Positions 19,603-29,108 of a DNA stretch of 64,000 nucleotides are shown in pieces. The translations under genes and the position numbers were made by a program. Positions within the stretch are counted from its first letter, which is position 1. Each line of letters starts with the position of its first letter. The DNA comes from Flavitalea sp964593835 (GTDB lineage Bacteria > Bacteroidota > Bacteroidia > Chitinophagales > Chitinophagaceae). The notes beneath the pieces are model-generated. The model was not told the DNA's origin, did not search any database, and saw only the letters and a program-made list of their open reading frames with translations. Location of the stretch: contig CAZQIQ010000010.1 in the NCBI GenBank assembly GCA_964593835.1, forward strand, positions 1 through 64,000, read 5' to 3'.

Positions 19603-20328
19603 TCAGAAAGTATATCCCACGGTTACAGATAAGACCCGGTTTTTTGCCACCCAATATTTATCCCCCAATGAAGAGTTTGTAGACTCAGTCTGATAAACAT
19701 CTCTCAGCCCCAAACCATACCCTAATCCTACACTTAAATGATTATTTAACTGATAACCCGCTAAAAAATTAATACCAAAATCCACACGTCGGTAGTAACC
19801 GTCTTTACCAAATATAATTTTTCCTGTATCGGTCACCTCTTCTCCTTCTTCATTAAAAAAATCATCAAAATACCCTTCTTTCCATTTTCCGCCTATGCCA
19901 AATCCCACATAGGGTCCTGCGCCAAAATAAAATTGTCCGGTTCTATAAACTGCATTGACTGGCAGCTCGAGATACAGAGGAGTTTCCTTTTGGCTGGCCT
20001 CATATTCATTATCTCCAGAATTATCCAACACTGGCCATGATTCTTTAGCACCCTTACCATTTAAAATAAGTCCGCCTTGTAAAGAGAACTTCTCTGAAAC
20101 AGCATAATCGACATATCCTCCGATATGAAATCTTAAAATAGGCTTATTCGATCCCCCTTCATCCTTCATATCCGCTTTGTACTCACTACTACGTCCATAT
20201 GCAGCCATATTTAATCCGGCTCTTACCCCGAATTTAATTTTACCGTTCTCTGCTGACTGGGCTGATAAATCGTTTACTCCTAATCCGGATAGTATAAAAA
20301 ATATTAAAAAAGCAGAATAAATTCTCAT
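19603..20328 (-). CDS. Outer-membrane beta-barrel protein (porin-like, OMP_b-brl_2 type)
   Basis: The protein has 241 residues when the start is placed at the ATG at 20326-20328, which opens a good signal peptide (MRIYSAFLIFFILSG ... LSAQ). The longer frame from 20367 adds 13 residues without signal character. The mature part shows alternating strands and the typical features GVRAGLNMAAYG, LYLELPVNAVYR, FYFGAGPYVGFGIGG and a final strand ending in the aromatic residue of GYTF. The family forms eight-stranded barrels of unknown cargo in Bacteroidota. Confidence 0.85.
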   Translation of the reverse strand: MRIYSAFLIFFILSGLGVNDLSAQSAENGKIKFGVRAGLNMAAYGRSSEYKADMKDEGGSNKPILRFHIGGYVDYAVSEKFSLQGGLILNGKGAKESWPVLDNSGDNEYEASQKETPLYLELPVNAVYRTGQFYFGAGPYVGFGIGGKWKEGYFDDFFNEEGEEVTDTGKIIFGKDGYYRRVDFGINFLAGYQLNNHLSVGLGYGLGLRDVYQTESTNSSLGDKYWVAKNRVLSVTVGYTF

Positions 20329-20803
20329 TGCATTAGTATTTAGTAAATTGTTAATCGTGTTTACCAATACTATCGTTTGATTTTAATGATGTCATCAACC
20401 CTGATAAAAAATAGGATTAATTTTTTACGGGAAGAAAAAGGATTCTGCGTTCACGATGATTTGTAGAGCCATTCCAAAATCAGCATAACCTTACAAACAA
20501 AACTGTTTAGCCTGATAAAACATTTTACAACAAACTATAATAACGAGGAGAGATAAGATCCTTGAAGAAGAGAGAAAAAGAAGTGTCATTTATACAAAAC
20601 CTTCAAAATAGCAACGTATAGAACAATAAATACTACACATACAATGCTGATGTTTCGCATCTGAATCTGATGTATGACGTCCTATAATAGGATTTTACAA
20701 AATACATGAAGAACATACCTATACCCTGATTATCCGACAGTTTTTAACCCTGAATCAATATCTATGATATTTTTCAAATACAACTTTGCCAATACCACAT
20801 TGA
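20329..20803. other. Intergenic region, nothing recognised
   Basis: The 475 AT-rich bases lie between two genes of the same strand. I find no ORF, repeat or clear hairpin. Confidence 0.4.
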
Positions 20804-21613
20804 TTATGACAAATATTCTGTACGGCCTTTTACAGTTCGCTCCAACACATCCATAAATTGATTAAAATTAATTTTTGCTTTTACAGGATGGTACAGTTTA
20901 TTTTTTTTTGCGCCTGGTCTTAAAAAAACGGGCTTCCATCGCATGGAGGTTAATGTGCACAAAGAAAGATGGGGAGTAACATTATTGTCAACCGACCCGA
21001 GATCGGCAAGTTTATAACCGGCCCTGTGGAGTAATGATGGTAACAATACCTCATGGTGTCCCTGATAACCTTTTTTCAAACACTGATCAACATATGATAA
21101 AGCATTAGCAGAAATCCGATATGTTGGATTAAAAGAATTAATAATATCTGTCGAAAAATCTTCTCCGGGTACTTTATAAGAATCCCACCAAAACCAGTTT
21201 GGTAGTTGTTGATATTTTCTAATATGACTGGTTACAAAATCGTAGTGAAAGGGCACATTGTTAAAAAAATATGACCAATCGCCTGTAAAAACCACATCAT
21301 CTTCTATACACCAATAGTGATCATATTCCGGATGTTGTAAAAAGAATCCAAGTATGGGAAAATGATTACTTCCCGGCACCAGTGTAGCAAGAATAGGTGT
21401 GTATCCCAGAGACTTTAACACGTCATTAGTAAAAATTGAAATTTTTACTCCTTCAGGTACTTCAGGCACAATATTATTTTTGCTGTGAAACAGCAGGTAA
21501 ACGTCGTTCTTATCATTAACAGTAGCCTGAATTTTATTATAAAGCTTGAGTACGTGTTTAGATATTTCCTGAGTAACAATAAGAAACACCTGTTTATCCT
21601 GTTTTTGTATCAT
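20804..21613 (-). CDS. Putative glycosyltransferase (GT-A type, EDD motif)
   Basis: The protein has 269 residues. After an N-terminal alternating strand/helix part, WCIEDDVVFTGDW near residue 105 looks like a GT-A metal-binding D-x-D region. A Trp/Tyr-rich region follows and then HHEVLLPSLLHRAGY. No signal peptide is present, so it should act at the cytoplasmic face. The family resembles uncharacterised Bacteroidota transferases found among surface-glycan genes, and I cannot name donor or acceptor. A divergent GT4 gene starts about 220 bases away. Confidence 0.65.
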   Translation of the reverse strand: MIQKQDKQVFLIVTQEISKHVLKLYNKIQATVNDKNDVYLLFHSKNNIVPEVPEGVKISIFTNDVLKSLGYTPILATLVPGSNHFPILGFFLQHPEYDHYWCIEDDVVFTGDWSYFFNNVPFHYDFVTSHIRKYQQLPNWFWWDSYKVPGEDFSTDIINSFNPTYRISANALSYVDQCLKKGYQGHHEVLLPSLLHRAGYKLADLGSVDNNVTPHLSLCTLTSMRWKPVFLRPGAKKNKLYHPVKAKINFNQFMDVLERTVKGRTEYLS

Positions 21614-21832
21614 AATCTGTATATAACTCCGTTCGCAAAGTCTACACCTGCAAACTAAAAACGAACTTTGTTTTTTTAAAGCTCTTTTACAAAATGTAAA
21701 TTTACACTGTAAATATTAGGTTGGCCTAATTTTTGATAATTCTGAAGAGACAAATTTTTAATGTTTTTGATCCGCACACTTTTTTTTGCAATATCTAAAA
21801 CATTGAAAAACTGATAATTAAAGTAGATTTTG

Positions 21833-22936
21833 ATGAAGATCCTATTGGTTACTACAGCTCAGTTCGGGCATCTGGTTGATTATTACCGTTATTATGGCTA
21901 CCTGAAGAAAAAAGGCTATGATGTTAAATATGTTTGTATTGACTATGGACATGAGAAGGTAGAAAATGGAAATCCTGATATTCATTATATTAAAAGTGAT
22001 GGCAATAAAGCCATTCGCCACTTGAAATTTATTAATGGTATCAGTAAGCTAGATAAAGAATACCAGTTTGACAGGATCATGCTTCATGTTTTTCCTTTAA
22101 TCACTTCTTTGCTTTTATTGATACCTCGTCGAAAAATGTATATTGACGTAAGGACGGTATCTATTCATAGTAAATTATACAAGCGTCTCTTCTTTAATTT
22201 TCTCATCAAAATCGCTTCAATTTGCTTTAAACATACTTCCACAATCACAGATACTGCCGCTCAACAGCTTGGCATTAAAAAATACAAATTATTACCTGTT
22301 GGAGGAGCATTATTTCCCAGTAATAACGAAATTCCTTATAATCCCGAGTACAGAGAGATTTTTGCCAATGGCGATTATGTCTTTCTTTATGTAGGAACAC
22401 TCAATAAAAGAGACATCATTGATTGTGTTAGAGGATTCCATTCTTTTGTCAAAAAGCATCCTGCTGCTAAAGTAAGATTTGCCATTATTGGCACTTCCAA
22501 CGGCAAAGAATTGCAGGAAATCGATGAATACATTGAGCAAAATAGTTTGCATTCAAAAGTGCATACGCTTGGCTATATTCCTCAATCCAGGCTATCATAT
22601 TTCTTTAATAATGCACATTGTGGTATTTCATACATGCCTCTTTCGATGCCCTTCTCTAAACAACCCAATACAAAAACATACGAATATCTGGTGAACGGAC
22701 TTCCGGTTATTGCTATTGCAAGTACCGACAATCTTCAAATGATTGGTAGCTCGAATGTACCCTGTGGTATAATCATAGAGGATTCTGCAAAGGGATTTGA
22801 GCATGGTGTTGACCAGATTTATGAATCCAGACATATTTACCAACGCGAAAAAATCTCACGTGAATTTGATAAATATGAGTGGGATAATATATTTAATATT
22901 TACCTGCACGATGCGCTAGCGCTATCCGCATCTTAA
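21833..22936 (+). CDS. Glycosyltransferase family 4 / GT-B protein
   Basis: The protein has 367 residues. The ATG at 21833 follows directly after a TTG, and either could serve. The N-terminal Rossmann-like half begins KILLVTTAQFGHLVDYYRYY. The C-terminal donor-binding half shows VFLYVGTLNKRDI, HTLGYIPQSRLSYFF and a KTYEYLVNGLPVIA block, where the Glu of YE contacts the nucleotide sugar. This is a retaining GT-B transferase, probably adding a sugar to a lipid-linked or exported glycan. It converges on the GT14-like gene with three bases between the stops. Confidence 0.88.
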   Translation: MKILLVTTAQFGHLVDYYRYYGYLKKKGYDVKYVCIDYGHEKVENGNPDIHYIKSDGNKAIRHLKFINGISKLDKEYQFDRIMLHVFPLITSLLLLIPRRKMYIDVRTVSIHSKLYKRLFFNFLIKIASICFKHTSTITDTAAQQLGIKKYKLLPVGGALFPSNNEIPYNPEYREIFANGDYVFLYVGTLNKRDIIDCVRGFHSFVKKHPAAKVRFAIIGTSNGKELQEIDEYIEQNSLHSKVHTLGYIPQSRLSYFFNNAHCGISYMPLSMPFSKQPNTKTYEYLVNGLPVIAIASTDNLQMIGSSNVPCGIIIEDSAKGFEHGVDQIYESRHIYQREKISREFDKYEWDNIFNIYLHDALALSAS

Positions 22937-22939
22937 ATT

Positions 22940-23725
22940 TTACAGTGGATTTACTTCAAAACTGTATTCAAATTTTCTGGCAAAAAGGTATGAGTTTTTT
23001 TGTAATTCCAGATAAGTTGATCTGTCAATGACCTGCGGAGAATGTGAACGCAACACAGGCCAGTTGGCATAAATAAGATTATCGCTGTATGGCAGGTTAA
23101 AATTTGAAAAATGGTTCTGGACAAAAGATTCATCCGGAATGGCCATTGATCTATACTCCTTAAAAGGGCAATGATTCAACAGATGACGAACATGGTCAAG
23201 AGATAATATGGTCCACTGACTACCTGTTCTTTCAAACCCCTTTACGCTCCGGAAAAGTCGCAGCTTACGTTGAGTTAACCGAATAAACCTGTAGATAAAA
23301 GGAGTCGCTCTACTATTCCTCAAATCTTCGTTAAACCACCACAATTCTCTTCTTTTCTTAGTATGACCTTCAGCTTTATGATTCTCTAAAAACGAAACAG
23401 AAGAATTTTTTTCCAGGAAATCTTTAATAAACTGATTTGACTTAACAGGTAAAGAATCTCCGCTTAATAAGATAATATGTGTGTAGGGATGGCCTGCTTC
23501 TAATATCTTCTTGTATAAAAAGACTGTAGCATCGACCATATCATAAGATCCCCATTTAACATTTATCTTTTTCCAAGTATTAGCATTATTGATGTCTTCA
23601 CAGGAAAGATCGGATTTCTGGTCTATATGAATATAAATATCAAAATCGTTACTTAATAAACTAATCAACCTGTTCACTTGCTCTTTATGCTGATGCACTA
23701 ACAGTGCAATAGCCTGCTTCTTCAT
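22940..23725 (-). CDS. Core-2/I-branching-type beta-glycosyltransferase (GT14)
   Basis: The protein has 261 residues. It begins with IALLVHQHKEQVNRL and contains YIHIDQKSD, WGSYDMVDATVFLYKKIL, and HIILLSGDSLPVKS. These are the blocks of the GT14 / beta-1,6-N-acetylglucosaminyltransferase family. GSQWTILSLDHV and IPDESFVQ follow, with a Glu suited to a catalytic base. The bacterial members transfer GlcNAc, xylose or similar sugars in surface polysaccharides. The ABC exporter gene ends 24 bases upstream on the same strand, so these two may be co-transcribed. Confidence 0.85.
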   Translation of the reverse strand: MKKQAIALLVHQHKEQVNRLISLLSNDFDIYIHIDQKSDLSCEDINNANTWKKINVKWGSYDMVDATVFLYKKILEAGHPYTHIILLSGDSLPVKSNQFIKDFLEKNSSVSFLENHKAEGHTKKRRELWWFNEDLRNSRATPFIYRFIRLTQRKLRLFRSVKGFERTGSQWTILSLDHVRHLLNHCPFKEYRSMAIPDESFVQNHFSNFNLPYSDNLIYANWPVLRSHSPQVIDRSTYLELQKNSYLFARKFEYSFEVNPL

Positions 23726-23749
23726 TAATTTTTAAGCAATATAAAGAAA

Positions 23750-25504
23750 TTAAACATTCGTTGTTCTTCGTTCTCCAACCTGTTGACGCCACATAGCATA
23801 ATATAAACCTTTCAGCTGAAGCAACTCATCATGTGATCCTGTTTCCACAATTCTACCTCTTTCCAATACGTAAATGGTATCAGCATGCATAATAGTGCTT
23901 AATCGATGAGCTATCAGTATAGTTATTTGTTCTCTGCTGGCAGACACTTCACGAATAGTGTCCGTAATATCTTCCTCAGTTAACGAATCAAGAGCTGAAG
24001 TGGCTTCATCAAAAATCAATAACCGTGGATTTCGCAATAAGGCACGCGCAATTGAGATACGCTGCTTCTCCCCTCCCGAAAGTTTCATACCACCTTCTCC
24101 CAAAATGGTATAAATACCTAACGGACTTCTGGCTAATAATCCACTGGCAGCAGCTTTTTGCAACACTTCAATAATTTCCTCATCGCTGGCATCAGGCTTT
24201 ACAAATAAAAGATTATCTCTGATCGTCCCGGCAAACAACTGTGTATCCTGTGTTACAAATCCTATCTGTCTTCTCAGTGCATTATACCTTATATCTATAG
24301 CACGTTGTCCATTAAAAAATATATCTCCCTTAATAGGCTTGTATAAGCCTACTAATAATTTCACAAGTGTACTCTTTCCCGAGCCTGAAGGTCCGACAAA
24401 TGCAATGGTCTGTCCCGTATGCACCTTAAAACTTACACCATCAATGGCATTTCCACTACCTGTTTTATGTCTGAAAACTATATTATCAAATTCCAGGTTT
24501 TGCAACGGACCTGTTTCAACAGGTAATTCCGGACGTTGCTCAACAGGTTTTTTCATTAAAGTGTCAAAATTGTGTACCGAAGCTTCAACTTCCCGGTATT
24601 GCAAAATTATGTTTCCCAGGTCTTGCAAAGGACCAAAGATTGCCGTCGAAATGAATTGCATGGTAATCAGTTCACCTGTTGTCAGGATATTTCTGAAAAT
24701 CAGCCATAATAAAATAAACAGAATGGATTGACGCAATAGATTTAATGTCGTTCCCTGCAGAAAAGAAAGTGTTCGTACTTTCCGAACTTTTTTCATTTCC
24801 AGATCATATATCTTTTTTGTTTGCTCTCTGAGCCTTCTTATTTCTGGAAATGTAAGTCCAAGGCTTCTTACCAATTCTATATTTCTCAGGCTTTCTGTAA
24901 TCACTCCGCTCATTTTATTTGTCTCTTTGTTAATAGCCCTTTGTACCGTTTTTATCTTCTTTGACAATAACCCTGTTAAAGAACCCAGTACAAGAATACC
25001 AATAACAAATACGGGAATAAGCAACCAGTTTTTAGTAATGGAGTACCAGATAAGAAATCCGATACCGATAACCGATGAAAACAAAATATTGATAAATGAA
25101 TTGATAAAACGTTCAGTATCCGTTTTCACTTTTTGTAAGATAGACAGTGTTTCGCCACTTCTGCTTTCCTCAAACTCCTGGAAGTTGAGCCGAAGTGTTT
25201 GTTTTAGTCCATCATTAAATATCTGCATTCCAAAGGCCGCAACGGCTTTTTTGGTGGTATAGTCCTGAAATGCTTTCGCTAATCTTGCAGCAAGAGCAAT
25301 CAGCACAGCTATTATCAGCCAGAATAAAACTCCCTCAATAAGTTCGTCCTGTGGGATAGTCGCATGAACAGTAGCATAATCATCTATTATTTTACCGAAA
25401 ATAATAGGATCAATTAATGTAAGTAATTGAGCAACAGTAGCTAACAATAATGAAAAAAAGATAAGCCCTCGTTCTGGCTTCAGATATTTCCAAAGTATCG
25501 TCAT
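23750..25504 (-). CDS. ABC exporter, fused permease and ATPase (MsbA-like)
   Basis: The protein has 584 residues. Six membrane helices span roughly 1-310. The ATPase domain has Walker A GPSGSGKST near 375, a Q-loop in GFVTQDTQLF, the signature LSGGEKQR, Walker B LLIFDEATSALD and the H-loop IAHRLST. It should work as a homodimeric exporter of lipids, drugs or peptides. Glycosyltransferase genes on one side and a divergent TetR regulator 43 bases upstream suggest regulated export, but the substrate is open. Confidence 0.92.
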   Translation of the reverse strand: MTILWKYLKPERGLIFFSLLLATVAQLLTLIDPIIFGKIIDDYATVHATIPQDELIEGVLFWLIIAVLIALAARLAKAFQDYTTKKAVAAFGMQIFNDGLKQTLRLNFQEFEESRSGETLSILQKVKTDTERFINSFINILFSSVIGIGFLIWYSITKNWLLIPVFVIGILVLGSLTGLLSKKIKTVQRAINKETNKMSGVITESLRNIELVRSLGLTFPEIRRLREQTKKIYDLEMKKVRKVRTLSFLQGTTLNLLRQSILFILLWLIFRNILTTGELITMQFISTAIFGPLQDLGNIILQYREVEASVHNFDTLMKKPVEQRPELPVETGPLQNLEFDNIVFRHKTGSGNAIDGVSFKVHTGQTIAFVGPSGSGKSTLVKLLVGLYKPIKGDIFFNGQRAIDIRYNALRRQIGFVTQDTQLFAGTIRDNLLFVKPDASDEEIIEVLQKAAASGLLARSPLGIYTILGEGGMKLSGGEKQRISIARALLRNPRLLIFDEATSALDSLTEEDITDTIREVSASREQITILIAHRLSTIMHADTIYVLERGRIVETGSHDELLQLKGLYYAMWRQQVGERRTTNV

Positions 25505-25547
25505 AAGTTTAATGTACGAAAAAGCACAAAAACGATTTTGTTTTTAG

Positions 25548-26159
25548 GTGAATAATAATTCATCTAATTTTGTGCCCTTGAAATCAAAAGATGATAAAAA
25601 GATAGCGCTTATTTACAAAGCTACCCTTAAACTTGTAGAGGAATATGGTTTGTCTGGGATTACAATGAGTATGATTGCCAAAGAAGCAAATCTTGCTACA
25701 GGAACTGTGTATCTTTATTTTACCAATAAAGAAGAGTTAATTGTTACGTTATTCGACGAATGTGCTACAGATTATATCAATGAATATTTTAAAGGAGTAG
25801 ATTATACTGCTGATTTTCAAATAAACTTCAAGATCATATGGATGAATATTGCTGCTTATTACCAGCAATATTTTAATAAAGTCATCTTTCTTGAACAATG
25901 TTTTCACTGTCCGTTTATTTCTGAAAATATAAGGGCCGTCAATAAAGAAAGATTTAAACCCTGGTACGATTTGCTGGAAAAAGCGAAGGCGGATGGGGCT
26001 ATCAGAAATATTGATAATATCTGGATTATTAGCTATGTAAGAGGGATAATCCGTGAAATGGTTAAACAGTCTTATTATAGTGGCAAAAGTCTCACCCCTG
26101 AGGTGCTGGAAAAAATGTTTGATATGTGTCAGGAAGGAATTTCTGCTTCATCTTCATAA
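25548..26159 (+). CDS. TetR/AcrR family transcriptional regulator
   Basis: The protein has up to 203 residues. The helix-turn-helix is clear at about 18-64: IALIYKATLKLVEEYG, then TMSMIAKEANLATGTVYLYF and NKEEL. The C-terminal part is a ligand-binding helical domain. It is divergent from the ABC exporter with 43 bases between the starts, the usual arrangement for autoregulation plus control of the exporter. The start is uncertain: GTG at 25548 or TTG at 25578. A perfect TAATTTTG promoter-like box at 25565-25572 lies between them. Confidence 0.9.
   Translation: MNNNSSNFVPLKSKDDKKIALIYKATLKLVEEYGLSGITMSMIAKEANLATGTVYLYFTNKEELIVTLFDECATDYINEYFKGVDYTADFQINFKIIWMNIAAYYQQYFNKVIFLEQCFHCPFISENIRAVNKERFKPWYDLLEKAKADGAIRNIDNIWIISYVRGIIREMVKQSYYSGKSLTPEVLEKMFDMCQEGISASSS
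25565..25572 (+). promoter_or_regulatory. TAnnTTTG box near the TetR start
   Basis: TAATTTTG matches the Bacteroidota -7 element exactly. If it is used, transcription would begin at about the TTG at 25578, giving a leaderless mRNA and a shorter regulator. A TTTG at 25537-25540 is 24 bases upstream, slightly too far for an ideal -33 element. It could also be chance within coding sequence. Confidence 0.3.
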
Positions 26160-26550
26160 GCTAACAAAGCTGTTCCTGTCCGCAATTTCAATAGATTATA
26201 TTCAATATAATAGTATTGAAATCTGGCACTATTCATAATAGAAAATCTAGTAATCAGACGGACATACATTCTTTTTCCTAATACAGGATTAAAACCATAT
26301 ATAACACAGTCTTATCTGCATTGATTAATCAGCATTCAATAATATTTCTCGTTAAAACAAATAAATAAAAATACCACCTACGGGAATTAGCGAACAATCT
26401 ATGTAATTACAACGATTATGTGCAGCCAGCTGCGGTGAAAACATGCTTACTGTAATTCATACATTTTAATTACAAACTAAACATAAAAAGGACTGGCTTT
26501 AAAGGCTATTTCGTTCTCCTTAGTTATATTGCGACCCCAAATCAGTTCTT
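26160..26550. other. Intergenic region, nothing recognised
   Basis: About 390 AT-rich bases hold no ORF or clear repeat. Confidence 0.4.
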
Positions 26551-27234
26551 ATGTCTAAGAAAAAAACTTATCCTTATCAGCTTTTACAATTAAAAAACCT
26601 TCCCGGCGAACGATTTAAACCAATAAAGGGTCTTGAAGAATATTTTTCGGTATCCAATAAAGGCCGTGTAAAAAGACATGAGTACGAAGTCACCTACAAA
26701 AACGGAGCTGTTTACTTAAAATCGGAAAAGATTATTAAACCTGAAATCAGATGGTCATATAATAAATATAAAAACGACTGGACGCCCTTCCTCTCTGTTA
26801 GAGTAGGTGTTGGATATATCTATTATAATTTTGCTGTAGCAAGACTAGTGTACAGCACTTTTAAAAAAAATTTTGTTTATAGCGATTTTACTAAAGTCAT
26901 TTTTTATGGCGACGGAGACAGCTTAAATGTTTCCCTTAATAATCTTATACCGGCTTCAGTAAGCGATAAACAGAAACGTATTAAATTACTCGGACGTTCT
27001 CCCAATCCTTTTCATAAGCTAAATGCTAAAGAGCTAAAACAACGCCATTGGAATATGGTTAAATTCAGACTAAAAAAAATAACTCAGTTTAACCTTGAAG
27101 GCAAAAAAATCAAAACTTTTAACAGTATAGCCGAGGCACATAGGGAAACCGGAACAAATGCTACGGGCATCAGCAGAAATGCAAAAGGCTATCTCCGTTC
27201 TTCAGGAGGGTATATGTGGAAGTACAGTATATAA
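26551..27234 (+). CDS. NUMOD4 / NUMOD1 protein with a decayed HNH core (homing-endonuclease-like)
   Basis: The protein has 227 residues. Residues 20-45 match the NUMOD4 motif (RFKPIKGLEEYFSVSNKGRV). Residues 176-225 match the IENR1/NUMOD1 DNA-binding repeat (ITQFNLEGKKIKTF, SIAEAHRETG, and the final GGYMWKY). Between them the HNH region can be followed by its frame: VARLVYSTF (96-104) stands where VHRLV is usual, and FYGDGDSLN (118-126) where the family has H-x-D-G. Both usual His are therefore absent (A97 and F118/Y119), while the Asn-Asn-Leu end (130-132) is kept. The protein probably binds DNA but should not cut by the normal HNH chemistry. It is free-standing, with no intron or phage context. 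Confidence 0.82.
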   Translation: MSKKKTYPYQLLQLKNLPGERFKPIKGLEEYFSVSNKGRVKRHEYEVTYKNGAVYLKSEKIIKPEIRWSYNKYKNDWTPFLSVRVGVGYIYYNFAVARLVYSTFKKNFVYSDFTKVIFYGDGDSLNVSLNNLIPASVSDKQKRIKLLGRSPNPFHKLNAKELKQRHWNMVKFRLKKITQFNLEGKKIKTFNSIAEAHRETGTNATGISRNAKGYLRSSGGYMWKYSI

Positions 27235-27360
27235 AAAACTGCCTGCGCCTTATTATCCCTCTGATAATTAACAGGTATATGTTGAAATACGGTACATAAA
27301 GAATAGTATTATTTATCAATACTTAATAGTTGTATTTTGTATCATTAATACCCAAGAAAT

Positions 27361-28110
27361 ATGCCTTCTATAGATTTGTCGGCCATTTCAACCAAAGCGC
27401 CGAAAGAACTGGATAAAATATCCATCAAAAAAGAAACCGGACGAATGTTGGAGGAACTTAGCGAACTGCAAAACCTGCTGTATGCTTCTTCTACTCATTC
27501 TGTACTGGTGATTATACAGGGAATGGATGCCAGTGGAAAAGATGGAGCCATAAGAAATGTTTTCAGTTCGGTAAATCCGCAGGGTATTAACGTACATTCA
27601 TTCAAAGTGCCAACAGAAAAAGAATTATCCCACGATTTTCTGTGGCGTATACACCATCATGCCCCCCAGAAAGGAATGATTGCAGTCTTTAACCGATCAC
27701 AATATGAAGATATACTGGTGACAAGAGTGCATAAATGGTGCGACGATAATACAGCAAAAAAAAGAATGAAAGCTATTAACGATTTTGAGCAATTACTGAA
27801 TGAACACAATCAAACTGCTGTTCTCAAATTCTATCTCCACGTATCGCAGGAAAAACAGTTAGAACGCCTGAACGAACGTATAAAGGATCCTTCCAAACAA
27901 TGGAAATATAACGCCAATGACTTCAGTGAATCTTCTCTATGGAAGGAATACCAGGCAGCTTACGAAGACTGTTTCGAAAACTGCAATAAAATACCCTGGG
28001 TAATAGTTCCTGCCGATCAGAACTGGTATAAAGAATATTTAATGGTTAAAACTATCCTGGAAACACTCAAATCTTTTAATATGCAATTCCCGGGACTTAA
28101 AAAAAGCTAA
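27361..28110 (+). CDS. Polyphosphate kinase 2 family protein (PPK2)
   Basis: The protein has 249 residues, typical of one-domain PPK2. Walker A-like GMDASGKDG lies at about 53-61. FKVPTEKELSHDFLWR and the motif FNRSQYED (Asn where Asp is often found) follow. The lid module has ERIKDPSKQWKYN. The end, WVIVPADQNWYKEYLMVKTIL, is conserved. Such enzymes transfer phosphate between polyphosphate and AMP, ADP or other nucleotides in the cytoplasm. The close relation to small Bacteroidota PPK2 suggests a class III type acting on AMP and ADP, but this is inference. The stop overlaps the convergent RDD gene by four bases. Confidence 0.9.
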   Translation: MPSIDLSAISTKAPKELDKISIKKETGRMLEELSELQNLLYASSTHSVLVIIQGMDASGKDGAIRNVFSSVNPQGINVHSFKVPTEKELSHDFLWRIHHHAPQKGMIAVFNRSQYEDILVTRVHKWCDDNTAKKRMKAINDFEQLLNEHNQTAVLKFYLHVSQEKQLERLNERIKDPSKQWKYNANDFSESSLWKEYQAAYEDCFENCNKIPWVIVPADQNWYKEYLMVKTILETLKSFNMQFPGLKKS

Positions 28111-28562
28111 TGCTCCTCATTTATTTCCCTGTTTCTGATGACTACTGTACCTCCTATAAAATCACGTAAAGATCTATTTTGAGGGTGAATAGAAGCTAAC
28201 ATTACATCTGCCAGCACAACAATCATGGCCGGGGCCACCACTTTTATATCATTAGGATCGAAATAAACAATGTAATAGGCGCTTAAGGCAATCCATAGTA
28301 ATTCTCTTCTGATGGCCTGCATCCATGTAATTGGAAGGTGTTTATGCGCACTGACTACCTTTAATCCAAGCAAACGTTTACCGAGTGTGTATCCATACTG
28401 GGCATTCCCTATAATAAAATAAGAGTGGGACAAGAATATAACAGCTATCGTAAGCCAATTAACGACATTGGGCTGTCCGTTTCCTATAAAGGAAAGCGGC
28501 AACAAAAAAAGCTGATCAAATAATATTGCTGCCAAACGCAGCCACCAAGTATTGTACAACAT
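28107..28562 (-). CDS. RDD family membrane protein
   Basis: The protein has 151 residues with three or four hydrophobic segments. It begins WLRLAAILFDQLFLLP, where Arg and Asp are the RDD signature. GYTLGKRLLGLKVV and LRDFIGGTVVI complete the family pattern. The function is unknown; the family is suggested to take part in transport. Its start faces the CBS-domain gene across about 100 bases. Confidence 0.85.
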   Translation of the reverse strand: MLYNTWWLRLAAILFDQLFLLPLSFIGNGQPNVVNWLTIAVIFLSHSYFIIGNAQYGYTLGKRLLGLKVVSAHKHLPITWMQAIRRELLWIALSAYYIVYFDPNDIKVVAPAMIVVLADVMLASIHPQNRSLRDFIGGTVVIRNREINEEH

Positions 28563-28665
28563 TTGGACGCAAATCTAAACACTCCTGATTGATTTTTGAC
28601 ATTTGCGATATTTTTCGTATTTTGAATACATACCATACTGATTTCTAACCTAAATTGTTTTGCTC

Positions 28666-29100
28666 ATGAAAAAAGTTGCTGACATTATCTCTCGCAAAGG
28701 TTCTAATGTAACTAACGTATCCTCTGACACATCTGTACTGGACGTTTTAAAGATCATGGCCAACCAAAATATTGGTTCTGTTGTCGTAATTGAGAATGGT
28801 CATTACATGGGCATAATGACTGAAAGAGACTACTCCCGTAAAGTAATTTTAAAGGGTAAATCTTCTACAGACACAAAGGTTAGTGAAATAATGTCTTCTG
28901 ACTTTCCTAGAATTACTTTATCAGATTCAATTGATTACTGTATGCAGTTAATGTCGGATAAGAATATCCGGTATCTCCCTGTATTCGAAAATGACGCACT
29001 TTGTGGTATAGTCTCTATTAATGATGTTGTAAAAGAAACTATTATTTCCCAGCAGGAAACTATTTCACAGTTAAAAGACTATCTCCATGCCAGTATGTAA
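28666..29100 (+). CDS. Two-CBS-domain protein
   Basis: The protein has 144 residues starting at the ATG at 28666 (a TTG two codons upstream is less likely). Two CBS modules follow each other: VLDVLKIMANQNIGSVVVIE with GIMTERDYSRKVI, and YCMQLMSDKNIRYLPVFE with GIVSINDVVKETI. The pair should form an adenosine-nucleotide-sensing unit. No effector domain is fused. The layout matches stand-alone IMPDH-like CBS proteins common in soil bacteria. Confidence 0.88.
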   Translation: MKKVADIISRKGSNVTNVSSDTSVLDVLKIMANQNIGSVVVIENGHYMGIMTERDYSRKVILKGKSSTDTKVSEIMSSDFPRITLSDSIDYCMQLMSDKNIRYLPVFENDALCGIVSINDVVKETIISQQETISQLKDYLHASM

Positions 29101-29108
29101 TTACTGGC

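Noticed and set aside
26551..27234. Active homing endonuclease or mobile intron component
   Set aside because: The HNH histidines are missing and no intron or interrupted host gene flanks it.
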